A DNA stretch of 64,000 nucleotides from Clostridiales bacterium UBA4039 (GCA_002382805.1 DGAD01000031.1:1-64000), one strand, 5' to 3'. Shown: positions 17,933 to 27,585, numbered from the stretch's first letter. A program made the numbers and translations. The notes: generated by a model not told the origin, from the sequence alone.

Positions 17933-19135
17933 ATGGAAGAAAACAAGAATGAAACAAACAATGTTGTCGAAGAGACAATGGATGATTACAAAGATATGAT
18001 CGATTCATCAATGATGAAATTCTCCACAGGTGATATTGTAGAGGGTGAAGTTATTGGTGTTACTGATGAAGAAATACTAATGAACTTTGGATATATTGCT
18101 GATGGGGTCATTCCAGTTAATGAAACGTTTGCTGACGCAGAGAATCCATTATCAGCTCAATATCAAGTTGGCGATAAGATCAAAGCGGAAGTCATCCGAA
18201 AAGATGATGGTGATGGGAATGTACTCTTATCATTAAAAAAAGCGCAACAAGAGATTATCTGGGACCAATTACAAGAAATCATGGAAGCAGACAAGCAAGT
18301 TGAAGCAACAGTTGTTGAAGTAGTAAAAGGTGGTCTTGTGTGTAAAGTATTACAAACAAGAGGATTTATGCCTGGGTCAATGATTTCAACATCCTATGTT
18401 CAAGATTTGAATGAATATAGTGACAAAACATTTAATGTAAAAGTTATGGAACTTGATCGTGAGAAAAATCGTGTGATTTTATCCCATAAAGAAATCGAAA
18501 AAGTTGAACTTGAAAAACAACAAGATGAATTGTTTGCAACGATTAAAAAAGGCGATACGTTTAAAGGAACTGTCAAAAAGAATATGAATTACGGTTCTTT
18601 TGTGAACATTGGATGTGTAGACGGACTTGTGCATATTAATGAAATGAGTTGGAAAAACATCTCTCATCCTTCCGATGTTGTTAAAGAAGGTGACGTTGTT
18701 AACGTTACAGTTGTTAACGTAGATTATGATAAGAAAAAAATCGGTCTTTCGATGAAAAATGCAGAAGACGATCCTTGGAATGTATCTAATGAAAGTTTAA
18801 AAGTAGGTCAATCCTATGAAGGGAAAGTAAAAAGAGTCTTAGACTTTGGTGCTTTCGTAGAGATTTTACCAGGCGTAGAAGGACTTGTACACATTTCTCA
18901 AATCAGTAATGAGCACATTAATCATCCTTCCGATGTATTAAAAGAAGGCGATACTGTAACGGTAAAGGTACTTGGCATTGATAATAAAGAACGTAAATTA
19001 CGTCTTAGCATGAAAACAGATGAACAAGAGACAGTACGTGAAGAGTATGTTGATGTTAAAGAATATCAAACAGAAGAGCAAGCAACAACGAGTTTGAAAA
19101 ATGTCTTTGCCGATATATTAAAGGACATGAAATAG
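17933..19135 (+). CDS. 30S ribosomal protein S1 homologue with four S1 domains
   Basis: 400 residues. The start is set at MEENKN because CGAAGGG lies 9 bases before it, whereas the ATG 9 bases upstream abuts the RBS. Four S1 OB-fold RNA-binding repeats span about residues 30-105, 115-190, 205-275 and 290-360. Repeats three and four are the most canonical (YGSFVNIG..DGLVHI and FGAFVEILPGVEGLVHIS). It probably binds mRNA on the ribosome, although Firmicutes S1 homologues differ from the six-domain enterobacterial protein. It stands alone between the nucleoside importer and a strong terminator. Confidence 0.88.
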   Translation: MEENKNETNNVVEETMDDYKDMIDSSMMKFSTGDIVEGEVIGVTDEEILMNFGYIADGVIPVNETFADAENPLSAQYQVGDKIKAEVIRKDDGDGNVLLSLKKAQQEIIWDQLQEIMEADKQVEATVVEVVKGGLVCKVLQTRGFMPGSMISTSYVQDLNEYSDKTFNVKVMELDREKNRVILSHKEIEKVELEKQQDELFATIKKGDTFKGTVKKNMNYGSFVNIGCVDGLVHINEMSWKNISHPSDVVKEGDVVNVTVVNVDYDKKKIGLSMKNAEDDPWNVSNESLKVGQSYEGKVKRVLDFGAFVEILPGVEGLVHISQISNEHINHPSDVLKEGDTVTVKVLGIDNKERKLRLSMKTDEQETVREEYVDVKEYQTEEQATTSLKNVFADILKDMK

Positions 19136-19169
19136 TTTAATTAAGAATTTAAGCGAATAATGTATAGAT

Positions 19170-19203
19170 AAGGTGACTGCATCATGCAGTCACCTTATTT
19201 TTA
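19170..19203 (+). terminator. Intrinsic terminator after the S1 gene
   Basis: A perfect 12-bp stem, AAGGTGACTGCA with TGCAGTCACCTT, loop TCA, followed by ATTTTTAT. Confidence 0.92.
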
Positions 19204-19217
19204 TACACGAGTAAAGA

Positions 19218-19247
19218 TTGTCTTTGGGATAATGGATATGCTATACT
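19218..19247 (+). promoter_or_regulatory. Promoter of the ABC-2/Lit/ytfJ operon
   Basis: -35 TTGTCT (19218-19223), 18-base spacer, -10 TATACT (19242-19247) with an extended TG. It is the only clear promoter before the run of close genes up to 27585. Confidence 0.55.
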
Positions 19248-19281
19248 TAGAAAAAACATGATTTTACTGGAGAGGACATAT

Positions 19282-20406
19282 ATGAAGAAAAGAAATAGTG
19301 TAATAATGACATTAGCGATTATTGTAATTTGTATAACAAGCGCCTTGATACTCTATATGTCTGTGTTCCATAAAACAGATGAAGAAAAGTTATCTATGGC
19401 TTTTCGCAATCAACGCATAGGTGAATCAATGTCTGTTGTAGGTGTTATCGGCTTTGAAGAATTAACAGTGGAACAAGTGCGTGTTTTTGAAAAAACAATT
19501 GTAGAAAATATTATAAAGAATATGCGCCTGCACTATCGATTAAATGTAAATGCAAAGCGTACACAGATGGACTTGAGTGGAACATTGGAGCTTAATGGAA
19601 ATAATCTTTTGGATATGAACATATATGCAGATGATACTCTTATAGCGGTAAGCATTCCCAAACTCTATCACAATACATTGTATATAGCTTGGGAAGATGT
19701 GGATGTGGTGCTGCAAAGGTATGGCATACTAGGCGAGGAACATCTAAGTGACTTTCCAATTCAAGACATTCTATTTCCTGTAAGTGAAGTGATCCTTGAT
19801 GAGGCAAAAGTATATGAAGAGGAGAATATGGTTATAGCTTTAGACGAATTTATTCATGCGAATTTAGTGAATGTTGAAGAGGCAACATTCGTATTCGATT
19901 CCAGATATATGCTAGAACCAATAAGCCTTGATACAAAAAGCTATGTAGTGGAGTCTAGCGCAAAAACAGCATATGATTTTTATGGTGGAATTGTCTTTCC
20001 TCTCTATTTAGATAAATATATGCATACACAAAACAATGTGTTAAAAACACTATATACTACAGAGGCGGTTAAGATGTATGAGGATTTGCTGCGGGATGTA
20101 TTTGCGGATGCAAGACTTAGAAAAGAATATAGCCTTATAAAAGGCGATGTGATTGGTAGCGCAGAGACGTTGCATGTGGATGAGACGATTTTAGATGTGC
20201 TAAATGGATACAATCCATTTATTGAAGAGCTTGAATTAGATGCAAGCCTTGTGCATCAAAAATATTATATTTATGATGCAGATGTTGTGTTTAAGCAAGT
20301 CGATGATCGAGCGATAGATATAGGCAAGGTTGAACCGATGGAGCTTATGAATATTTTTATAGAGATTCAATATAATATCGAACAATTGACGGGACAGTTC
20401 AATTAG
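19282..20406 (+). CDS. Uncharacterised membrane-anchored extracytoplasmic protein
   Basis: 374 residues, started at MKKRNSV because GGAGAGG lies 6 bases before it. One N-terminal transmembrane segment (about residues 7-28) is followed by an acidic domain of about 345 residues with predicted mixed strands and helices. There is no lipobox Cys. I recognise no family. It leads an operon with two ABC-2-type permeases and may be their extracytoplasmic partner; that is inferred only from position. Confidence 0.65.
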   Translation: MKKRNSVIMTLAIIVICITSALILYMSVFHKTDEEKLSMAFRNQRIGESMSVVGVIGFEELTVEQVRVFEKTIVENIIKNMRLHYRLNVNAKRTQMDLSGTLELNGNNLLDMNIYADDTLIAVSIPKLYHNTLYIAWEDVDVVLQRYGILGEEHLSDFPIQDILFPVSEVILDEAKVYEEENMVIALDEFIHANLVNVEEATFVFDSRYMLEPISLDTKSYVVESSAKTAYDFYGGIVFPLYLDKYMHTQNNVLKTLYTTEAVKMYEDLLRDVFADARLRKEYSLIKGDVIGSAETLHVDETILDVLNGYNPFIEELELDASLVHQKYYIYDADVVFKQVDDRAIDIGKVEPMELMNIFIEIQYNIEQLTGQFN

Positions 20407-20431
20407 TTGACGCATGCGGTGGGGAAAAAGG

Positions 20432-21655
20432 ATGAGTATGTTTTTATATTTAGTTAAAAAAAACCTAATGGAAATCCTACGTGATCTTAAAAAAAATATA
20501 TTGCTTTTCAGTGTTCCTATTTTTATATTTAGCGCAATCTATACCTATGTTGAAGTTAGTGAAATTGAAGTGGAGTTTGTAAAACCCATTATCATTGGCG
20601 TGGTTGTAGAAGATGAATCGCCCTATAGTCAAATGTTGGTTAATGACTTCCAAGGGCAAAAAAACTTATCGGATTTTCTGCAAATTATTGAAGGAGAGCA
20701 CAGAAATATACAAGATCAATTTGAAAATAAGGCGATAGATGCAATGGTTGTTATTCCCAATGGATATGTGGAAGCATTAATGCGATTTGAGTACTTGCCA
20801 ATGGACATAAGCATACGCAATGAGGATCCGTTAAAAGCGATGGTTCTATATAATGGCTTAAGAGGTTATGAAGCATACATAAGCAGTGTCGAATTAGGCG
20901 TGACTGCTTTTTATGATTTGATGCGAGACACGCTAGATGAAAAGACTTACTGGGATTATAATGATGGATTGTCTGTTGAGCTTATCATGACGGTATTACA
21001 AAGAAATCAAATCTATAATGAATACGTGATCACCAATATACCTAGGACAACATCGGGAGCGTATTATTTTCTAGCCCTTTTGATGACATTCATCATGTAT
21101 TTATCCTTATTTGGAGCAATAAGCCTGTTAAGAGAGAGCGAGACTATGAGCTATCAACGACTGATGTTGACCGATGTATCTGTTACAACATACTTGTTAG
21201 CTAAGAGTGTGACCTATGTAGTAGGCATTGCTTTTTTAACAAGTATATGGACAAATATATTTAACCTATTTATGACATCCGAGACCATAAATTATAGTAT
21301 TGAATTTATCTTTTTTATCTTTTCAATAATTTTTGTGTCTGTACTTGCGAGCATGTGTTTAACTATTTTTATAAAACAAGAGGAAGTTGTACTACTGTTT
21401 TCGGGTGTGTTTATTTTTTTTACGACGATTTTAGGTGGGGCAATCATTCCTATTCATTACATGCCCGAAGGGTTAAAAAACATCGGACAATGGACACCCA
21501 ATTTTCATATGACGCGTATCGCTTTATTTTTAGGCCTTGAATATGCATATCCTGCGTATATATATATTCAATGTGGGATTGTCCTTCTAGGATGTATTCT
21601 GTTTTATATCCTAAGTAAGCATTACAAAAAATTCTATATGAAGGGGACATTATGA
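20432..21655 (+). CDS. ABC-2-type permease protein 1
   Basis: 407 residues, started at MSMFLYL behind GGTGGGG (7-base spacing). The layout is that of ABC2_membrane_3 proteins: one N-terminal helix (about residues 18-38), an extracytoplasmic domain of about 170 residues, then five or six helices ending with a charged tail. It would export a substrate, but no ATP-binding subunit gene is present in the operon. The stop overlaps the next start (ATGA). Confidence 0.8.
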   Translation: MSMFLYLVKKNLMEILRDLKKNILLFSVPIFIFSAIYTYVEVSEIEVEFVKPIIIGVVVEDESPYSQMLVNDFQGQKNLSDFLQIIEGEHRNIQDQFENKAIDAMVVIPNGYVEALMRFEYLPMDISIRNEDPLKAMVLYNGLRGYEAYISSVELGVTAFYDLMRDTLDEKTYWDYNDGLSVELIMTVLQRNQIYNEYVITNIPRTTSGAYYFLALLMTFIMYLSLFGAISLLRESETMSYQRLMLTDVSVTTYLLAKSVTYVVGIAFLTSIWTNIFNLFMTSETINYSIEFIFFIFSIIFVSVLASMCLTIFIKQEEVVLLFSGVFIFFTTILGGAIIPIHYMPEGLKNIGQWTPNFHMTRIALFLGLEYAYPAYIYIQCGIVLLGCILFYILSKHYKKFYMKGTL

Positions 21656-22863
21656 GAGTTTTTTTATCGATGTTAAAATTACGTTGTCTTTTGCTTTTAC
21701 GGTCAAAAGCTTTTTGGGGAGTATATGTAATTATTATACTCAGTGTTGGATATATGTTGATAAACTTATATAGCCAAGTAGATAAAGGGATACTTATTCC
21801 GATTGCCATAGTTGACAATGATCAAACGCAACTATCTAGGTATATTGTACAAGCAGTGCAAAGCAGTAATTTATTGGTTGTACATGAAGTGACAGAAGAT
21901 GAAGGGTTTGATATGCTAGAAAATCAAACGGCTGAATCGCTTTTTATTATTGTACAAGGTGCAGAGGAAAAAATAGATGCTGGCAATCGTCAGGGAATTA
22001 TGGATGTCTACTCTCTTGAGGGAAATTACTTTTCGGCAATGCTTTCAGATATAGTGGCTGGAGAGTTTTTAGATGAGATAGCGATACGGATTGCGTCTTC
22101 GTATTATTATCAAGCGATGGAAAAAGAAGAGAATGTACTTCTTGATGAACAGATATATAATGCCCTATACCTACATGGGCAGACACTAAAACAACGACAA
22201 CGAACAAATTATTATTTGGACATAGCTTTTGAAGGCGAAGGAGAGCGTCGGGAGCTTTCTTGGTATAATCAACAGCTTTTACTTGAAAAGATAACCACTG
22301 GAATTATGTATATTTTTGTAGCCTTCTTTATGCTATATGCAGGAATGTCTATATTACATGATCGAGAATCTTTTATTTATTTTCGGTTTCGGATGACAGG
22401 AATGAAGATATTTGATATGATGTTAAGTGAATACTGCACAATGCTAATTAGCGGTTTACTTGCCATACTTCCCTTATCAATTATCAGCATTTTATATGGT
22501 TCTAAGGTTATGCATACATTAGGCGTCAATGTGCTTTATATAATAGGGACAAGTAGTATGCTATATCTATTTTTACATTGGGTTCATGGAACCTTATATT
22601 ATTTGCTGACCGGATCGACATTGATTATTACGATGGGAATTTTAAGTGGAAGCTTTTTTTCCATTGATACACTGGGCAAGCAGGCAACATATGTAGCACG
22701 AATTTTTCCGGTATTTTACAGTATAAAAGCCTATTTTGATGAACCATTTATTAAAGAGTTATTGATTTATACGGTAATGTATTCGGCATTAACATTGGGT
22801 ATCTGTTATTTTTTAGCGAAGTATGGGATGATATTAAAACAATATAGAGGAGTCGAAAAATAG
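21652..22863 (+). CDS. ABC-2-type permease protein 2
   Basis: 403 residues with the same architecture as the preceding gene: helix at about residues 18-38, a large outer domain, then about five helices from residue 215 on. The two are diverged paralogues and probably pair. The nearest ATPase genes in the window belong to other systems. Confidence 0.8.
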   Translation: MRVFLSMLKLRCLLLLRSKAFWGVYVIIILSVGYMLINLYSQVDKGILIPIAIVDNDQTQLSRYIVQAVQSSNLLVVHEVTEDEGFDMLENQTAESLFIIVQGAEEKIDAGNRQGIMDVYSLEGNYFSAMLSDIVAGEFLDEIAIRIASSYYYQAMEKEENVLLDEQIYNALYLHGQTLKQRQRTNYYLDIAFEGEGERRELSWYNQQLLLEKITTGIMYIFVAFFMLYAGMSILHDRESFIYFRFRMTGMKIFDMMLSEYCTMLISGLLAILPLSIISILYGSKVMHTLGVNVLYIIGTSSMLYLFLHWVHGTLYYLLTGSTLIITMGILSGSFFSIDTLGKQATYVARIFPVFYSIKAYFDEPFIKELLIYTVMYSALTLGICYFLAKYGMILKQYRGVEK

Positions 22864-22865
22864 TT

Positions 22866-24359
22866 ATGAAGCGATTTAACCATGTAATAAAACAATTTTC
22901 TAAAAAGTTAGATAATCATGAGTTCTCTAAAGAATTATATGAAGAAGTCATTGAAGAAAGTAAAATGAAACTTAACAATTTTCATATGTATTCACTGGGC
23001 TTAAAGTATTATAGTTTTTTAGAACGTGAAGAGGATATGGCTAGTGATATAGCAACACAAGCATGTGAGCATATCCACCATCATGATTATCATCATGACC
23101 ATGATATGGATTTACCTATATCCAGTGAGGATGAGACTGCACTAGAAAAGAAGCTTTGTCCTGAAATCATTGAGGTACAGCAACGTTTGCAAGAGATTAT
23201 TGACCAATTTAGAGACTCAATGATGATTCCAAGTATAGATGAGTTAGATGTCTTAAGAAAGAGTTTGGAAAATCAGGTATTTGCGTTAACCGCGTATGGT
23301 GACCAAATTTCCTTATTGGAAAATGTATATTATAAAAGCAGATATAAGAATACAACTATGGTTTCTATGGAAACAGATGAAGTGTTTGCTCGAAAAGTAA
23401 CAGAGATGTTAATGTCTTTTGAACAATCGGCAGATATTCGAGAGCATCTTAAGTATATCTACCCTGAACTTCCTATGCGAATGCACAAAAATAAATTTTT
23501 GGGAATGATTGACCAATACTTTGAGAAGCTAAAAGGCATTGCATATGATGATTTGCATAATCATATAAAAATTCTTAAGGAAAGCTTTGACCCTAAAACA
23601 GTTGAAGGCTATGGATTAATTGCTCCAAATATTGCAACGGATTTAGAGAAAATTGAAAAAGTTTTAATTGAAGGCAGTGATGAAGAAAAAGACAGTGCAT
23701 ACCATCATATGTTTCACTTAACGGAGGACAAAAATATATGCCTTGAAAAAGCGCTGGACATTGCTGAGATCATTAACCACTTAATAGGGATTGTCTTGAC
23801 TTATGACGAGGCTTATTTGAATGTGGATGTATATGAAAAGCTTAAATGTCTACTAACATTAGAGACGTCAGAGGACGAACTGGCAAAAGTGTTTAAGCTA
23901 GTAGAAGAAAAATATGAACCCCTTGGTGAAGCGATGCTGCACATAGGGATGGTTATTGACCGCATTAACGAGCAGGACGTCTCAGCTCTAGATGATGAGC
24001 AGGCACATCTGTTTAATCAACTTCAGTATGCGTTTAACTTGTCAAAAGATGGCTACTTTATTGAACGACCATATGTCAAAGATATGACGGTGCCTTCATA
24101 TAAAGAATTAATGATGATAAAAAATGATGTTATCAATACGATGCAAGAACGATTAAATCAGGATAATCGCATGCTTCGCCGTTCAAGAATGAGCCTTATG
24201 ATGGGAATGCTCCAGATTGTTCATGAAAACGGTCAGTCGATATATGATCATATATATCATTCCATATCAGCATGCCATGAGATTGGAGAAAAGGTTATGA
24301 GTATGCAAAATATTTATAGCTATCTTAACGATTTTATTGAAGGACCTTATGAAAAATAA
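22866..24359 (+). CDS. Uncharacterised helical protein with His-rich patch
   Basis: 497 residues, soluble by composition, almost wholly alpha-helical in appearance and without a signal peptide. Residues 69-80 are HIHHHDYHHDHD, a likely metal-binding cluster. I recognise no domain. It starts 2 bases after the permease pair and is probably their cytosolic partner, or works in the same process. RBS GAGGAG lies inside the previous gene's end. Confidence 0.6.
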   Translation: MKRFNHVIKQFSKKLDNHEFSKELYEEVIEESKMKLNNFHMYSLGLKYYSFLEREEDMASDIATQACEHIHHHDYHHDHDMDLPISSEDETALEKKLCPEIIEVQQRLQEIIDQFRDSMMIPSIDELDVLRKSLENQVFALTAYGDQISLLENVYYKSRYKNTTMVSMETDEVFARKVTEMLMSFEQSADIREHLKYIYPELPMRMHKNKFLGMIDQYFEKLKGIAYDDLHNHIKILKESFDPKTVEGYGLIAPNIATDLEKIEKVLIEGSDEEKDSAYHHMFHLTEDKNICLEKALDIAEIINHLIGIVLTYDEAYLNVDVYEKLKCLLTLETSEDELAKVFKLVEEKYEPLGEAMLHIGMVIDRINEQDVSALDDEQAHLFNQLQYAFNLSKDGYFIERPYVKDMTVPSYKELMMIKNDVINTMQERLNQDNRMLRRSRMSLMMGMLQIVHENGQSIYDHIYHSISACHEIGEKVMSMQNIYSYLNDFIEGPYEK

Positions 24360-24384
24360 GTACGCTTGGGCATAAGGAGGATAT

Positions 24385-24735
24385 ATGCGAATAATTGATC
24401 CGTTATATTTTGGAGAATCTATTCAAAAGAAGAAATACAATGATATTCGACAATGCATTGAAAAGGGACAGTGTTCAAAAATTAAGGGAATGTATATTAT
24501 TGTTCTATACGATACTAAAGAGACACTGTTTGAACAAATATCTACCAAAGAATTTGAACTTCAGTACAGTTTGGATAAAGAATTTGATGTCTTAGGCATT
24601 GTAAATACTGATGAAGAGTTTCAGGAATTTACAATTCAAACGATGGAATTGTTGATGGGAAAATCAAAGGCGATTACCAAAAACAATCTAATAAAACATT
24701 ACAGGGAGAACGACAATGAATATGCTAAAATATAG
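24385..24735 (+). CDS. Small uncharacterised protein
   Basis: 116 residues, mixed alpha/beta, no membrane segment and no family recognised. RBS AAGGAGG. Its end overlaps the start of the Lit-like gene by 20 bases, which suggests translational coupling. Confidence 0.6.
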   Translation: MRIIDPLYFGESIQKKKYNDIRQCIEKGQCSKIKGMYIIVLYDTKETLFEQISTKEFELQYSLDKEFDVLGIVNTDEEFQEFTIQTMELLMGKSKAITKNNLIKHYRENDNEYAKI

Positions 24736-25408
24736 TGGGCTTACCATATTAAATATTGCGCTGTTTTTTGTGTTGTTGTTTTCTTCGGTTCAAGTGATTT
24801 CCACATGGGATGCATACTATCGATGGCACTACCATGCCCACAACATTGAAGAGACAACAGCCATGGATGAAGAAAACTTCATGGACGTGACCGATAAAAT
24901 GATGGATTATTTAATGGGAAAAAGGAATTCGTTGGACATGGAAGCGACCATTGATGGACAGATACAAGAAGTATTTGGTGAGAGGGAAAAAGCCCATATG
25001 ATTGACGTAAAGGTGCTTTTTCAAAACGGAAAATTTATTCGCAACATATCTGCGTTAGCATTAAGTGTATTTATCCTATTAAGTTTGATTAAATGGAAAA
25101 AAATATTTTATGAATGGATTAAAAGTTTAAAAGTTTTTTTTATCACAGCATTTATAATCGTCGTGGCTTTAGGGACATTATTTTATTTTAACTTTAGCAA
25201 GTATTTTATTGTGTTTCATGAATTGTTTTTTGATAATGATTTATGGCTCTTAGATCCAAAGACAGATGTGCTTATTAATATGGTGCCGGAGATTTTCTTT
25301 TTTCAAACAACAATGTTAATCGTTGGTTTATTTGTTATAATGGTTATTGGAACAATGATTCTACGTAAATTACTAATGAACCAAATGCTCAAGAACTGGA
25401 GGGCATAA
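24716..25408 (+). CDS. TIGR01906/DUF1461 membrane protein, Lit-like lipoprotein transacylase
   Basis: 230 residues with four membrane helices and an outer loop between the first two. The family hallmarks are EKAHMIDVK (about residues 92-100) and FHELFFDNDLWLLDP (about 167-181). Each holds a conserved His. Lit, a member of this family in low-GC Gram-positives, moves an acyl chain within the lipoprotein lipid anchor to give lyso-form lipoproteins. Whether this homologue has that activity is inference. Lgt, which makes the substrate class, is encoded 3.5 kb downstream. RBS AGGGAGA. Confidence 0.75.
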   Translation: MNMLKYSGLTILNIALFFVLLFSSVQVISTWDAYYRWHYHAHNIEETTAMDEENFMDVTDKMMDYLMGKRNSLDMEATIDGQIQEVFGEREKAHMIDVKVLFQNGKFIRNISALALSVFILLSLIKWKKIFYEWIKSLKVFFITAFIIVVALGTLFYFNFSKYFIVFHELFFDNDLWLLDPKTDVLINMVPEIFFFQTTMLIVGLFVIMVIGTMILRKLLMNQMLKNWRA

Positions 25409-26298
25409 TGCTGGCAACGATAGGAACGATTTTAGTTTTTATATTAAAATTGATTGGTATAATTCTCTTATCTATATTGGGACTTATAATATTTGTACTT
25501 TTGGTGATACTTTTTGTTCCGTTTAGATATCAAGCAGAAGGAAGCTTTGATGAAAAAATACATATCAAAGTCAAATTTTCTTGGCTATTGCATTTGATTA
25601 ATGGTTACTTTGTTCAGCAGGATAAAGAGAGCCAGGTTCGGGTTCGTATTGCTTTTTTTCAAATCTTTCCAAAGAAACCTTCTAAAAAAAAGGAAACAGT
25701 CCACACGACCTCTCTTCCTAAGGTGCCCGTTGTAAAAGAACAGGCAGCCCAGGCGCCAGAAAAAAAAGTCGTGGAAAAGCCTTCGACAGATATAGAGATA
25801 AAAGAAAAAGAAGAACAGAAAAAAGTTATACAAAAAAAGGTCGAACCCAAAAAGGTTGAACCCAAAAAGGTCGAAGCCAAAAAGAATGAACCCAAAAAGA
25901 CAAAAAAAGAAAAAGCAAAGGACAAGCCTTCAGCGATTGATCAAATAAAAGAAGTTTGGGAGTTTTTGCAACAAGACAATAACAAGGGATTGTTAAAGCA
26001 TATTTTAAAATATGTTGGTCGCTTGATTCGTTGGATTTTCCCCAAAAAAGCTTATGGCAATATCGAGTTTGGTTTAGATGATCCTGCGACAACGGGATAT
26101 ATCACAGGTGCAACTTCACTGATTTACATAAAAACTCGGGGAAATTTTCAGTTCACACCAAATTTTCATGAGCAAGTCATTAAAGGCGCATTCAAAATTA
26201 AAGGTAGACTCTATCTTTATCAGCCACTTTATTATATAATAAGAATAATCATTGATCGACGTGTAAGACGAATGCTAAAGTTCTTGAGAAACAGATAA
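25408..26298 (+). CDS. DUF2953 membrane protein with Lys-rich repeats
   Basis: 296 residues. One or two N-terminal helices (about residues 5-42) lead into the DUF2953 motif VPFRYQAEGSF...FSWLLHLI. A linker of about 100 residues (about 90-175) is rich in Lys, Glu and Pro and contains four 15-bp repeats. The C-terminal part carries GNIEFGLDDPATTGY, also typical of the family. Homologues sit next to ytfJ in sporeforming Firmicutes, as here. The start overlaps the previous stop (TAATG). Confidence 0.75.
   Translation: MLATIGTILVFILKLIGIILLSILGLIIFVLLVILFVPFRYQAEGSFDEKIHIKVKFSWLLHLINGYFVQQDKESQVRVRIAFFQIFPKKPSKKKETVHTTSLPKVPVVKEQAAQAPEKKVVEKPSTDIEIKEKEEQKKVIQKKVEPKKVEPKKVEAKKNEPKKTKKEKAKDKPSAIDQIKEVWEFLQQDNNKGLLKHILKYVGRLIRWIFPKKAYGNIEFGLDDPATTGYITGATSLIYIKTRGNFQFTPNFHEQVIKGAFKIKGRLYLYQPLYYIIRIIIDRRVRRMLKFLRNR
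25837..25896 (+). repeat. In-frame 15-bp tandem repeat, four units
   Basis: Units encode Lys-Val-Glu-Pro-Lys with small changes (K-V-E-A-K, K-N-E-P-K). It lies in the linker of the DUF2953 protein. Confidence 0.85.
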
Positions 26299-26340
26299 TG
26301 ACGATCATAAACCTAAATCACTAAATAAGGAGGAGAAATA

Positions 26341-26724
26341 ATGGATTCAAACTTTAAAAACAATGTCGATTCCCTTATGACAGGCATGGAGGGATTTATT
26401 AATTCTAAAACAGTTGTTGGAGAACCGATTCACATTGATGATACAATCATATTACCCTTGATTGATGTGAGTTTTGGACTTGGAACAGGTGCATCTGAAG
26501 GAAAAAAAGCCGATGATCCTAAAGCAATGGGAGCAGGTGGTTTAGGAGCAAAGATAACTCCGAGTGCTGTATTGGTTATTACCAATGGGCAGACACGTTT
26601 AGTTAATGTGAAAAAACAAGATAGTTTGACAAAACTTATTGATTTGGTTCCAGATATTATGGATCGCTTTAAGGCACAAGATAAAGAAGCAAAAACTATA
26701 GATAACCAGGAGAAAAAAGCATGA
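26341..26724 (+). CDS. ytfJ: GerW/YtfJ-family spore protein
   Basis: 127 residues. The motif VIGEPI-like VVGEPIHIDDTIILPLIDVSFG and the Gly-rich GAGGLGAKITPSAVLVI centre are characteristic of YtfJ. Members are found in spores and affect germination, but the family also occurs outside sporeformers. RBS GGAGG. It follows the DUF2953 gene and overlaps ybjQ by 4 bases. Confidence 0.9.
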   Translation: MDSNFKNNVDSLMTGMEGFINSKTVVGEPIHIDDTIILPLIDVSFGLGTGASEGKKADDPKAMGAGGLGAKITPSAVLVITNGQTRLVNVKKQDSLTKLIDLVPDIMDRFKAQDKEAKTIDNQEKKA

Positions 26725-27038
26725 TACTGGTGAATACAGACTTTATAACAGGAAAAGAAATTGAAACGATTAGTATTGTTAAAGGGTCAACAATTCAATC
26801 AAGGCATGCGGGTAAAGATTTTATGAGCGGTGTTAAAACATTAGTTGGTGGCGAATTGACTGCCTATAATGAAATGATGAATGATGCACGCGCCTTGGCA
26901 ACTAAGAGAATGGTTGAAGAGGCAGAGGCCTTAGGGGCAGAAGGCATTATTAACATCCGCTATGCATCGAGCGCAATTATGCAAGGAGCAGCAGAAGTCA
27001 TAGCTTATGGTACTGCTGTCAGGTTTATCTATGGATAA
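26721..27038 (+). CDS. YbjQ/UPF0145 family protein
   Basis: 105 residues matching the YbjQ domain throughout, from the N-terminal ITGKEIETI to EAEALGAEGIINIRY and the C-terminal YGTAV. The family forms pentameric rings and is often called heavy-metal-binding, though its function is not firmly known. It overlaps ytfJ by 4 bases and the XRE-cupin gene by 8. Confidence 0.88.
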   Translation: MILVNTDFITGKEIETISIVKGSTIQSRHAGKDFMSGVKTLVGGELTAYNEMMNDARALATKRMVEEAEALGAEGIINIRYASSAIMQGAAEVIAYGTAVRFIYG

Positions 27039-27585
27039 TCTTGTACAAGCTTTGGCCAAAAACCTTAAAGAGATAAGGGAACAGCGAGGGTTAAGCTTAG
27101 ATAAACTTGCCTCGATGACAAAAGTAAGTAAGTCAATGCTCGGTCAGATTGAACGAGGAGAATCAAATCCAACCCTAGGCACAGTATGGAAAATTGCTAA
27201 TGGGCTTCACATCGGGTTAACGGAGCTTATTAAAGAAAAGCAAAGCGAATATGTTATCATCCGTAAAGATGATGTGTCTTATTTTGAAGAAGATATGGGA
27301 AAATGTCAGGTGTTTCCATACTTTACCTATGAAGATGGACGACCCTATGAAGTGTATAAAGTGGATATGGCACCCAAAGGCTATATTCATGCAGAACCAC
27401 ATCCCAAAGGCAGTATTGAAATTATCGTGGTGCATGAAGGGAGTGTGTCGATACGCGTTGAAGAAGAAGAATTTATTCTCAATGAAGGTGATGCAACCCG
27501 TTTTTTGGCTGATGTGGAACATGTGTATCATAATACCGGTAATACAACAGCACGACTAGGCGTTGTTATTTATTATGGACAGTGA
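27031..27585 (+). CDS. XRE-family regulator with C-terminal cupin domain
   Basis: 184 residues, started at MDNLVQA, with GTCAGG as a weak RBS inside ybjQ. Residues 8-62 form a helix-turn-helix (SLDKLASMTKVSKSMLGQIERGESNPTLGTVWKIA in successive helices). Residues 105-180 form a cupin with the PHPKGSIEIIVV and HVYHN strands. Such proteins sense small ligands and regulate nearby genes. It may control the operon it ends, or unlinked metabolism; no operator was identified. Confidence 0.88.
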   Translation: MDNLVQALAKNLKEIREQRGLSLDKLASMTKVSKSMLGQIERGESNPTLGTVWKIANGLHIGLTELIKEKQSEYVIIRKDDVSYFEEDMGKCQVFPYFTYEDGRPYEVYKVDMAPKGYIHAEPHPKGSIEIIVVHEGSVSIRVEEEEFILNEGDATRFLADVEHVYHNTGNTTARLGVVIYYGQ

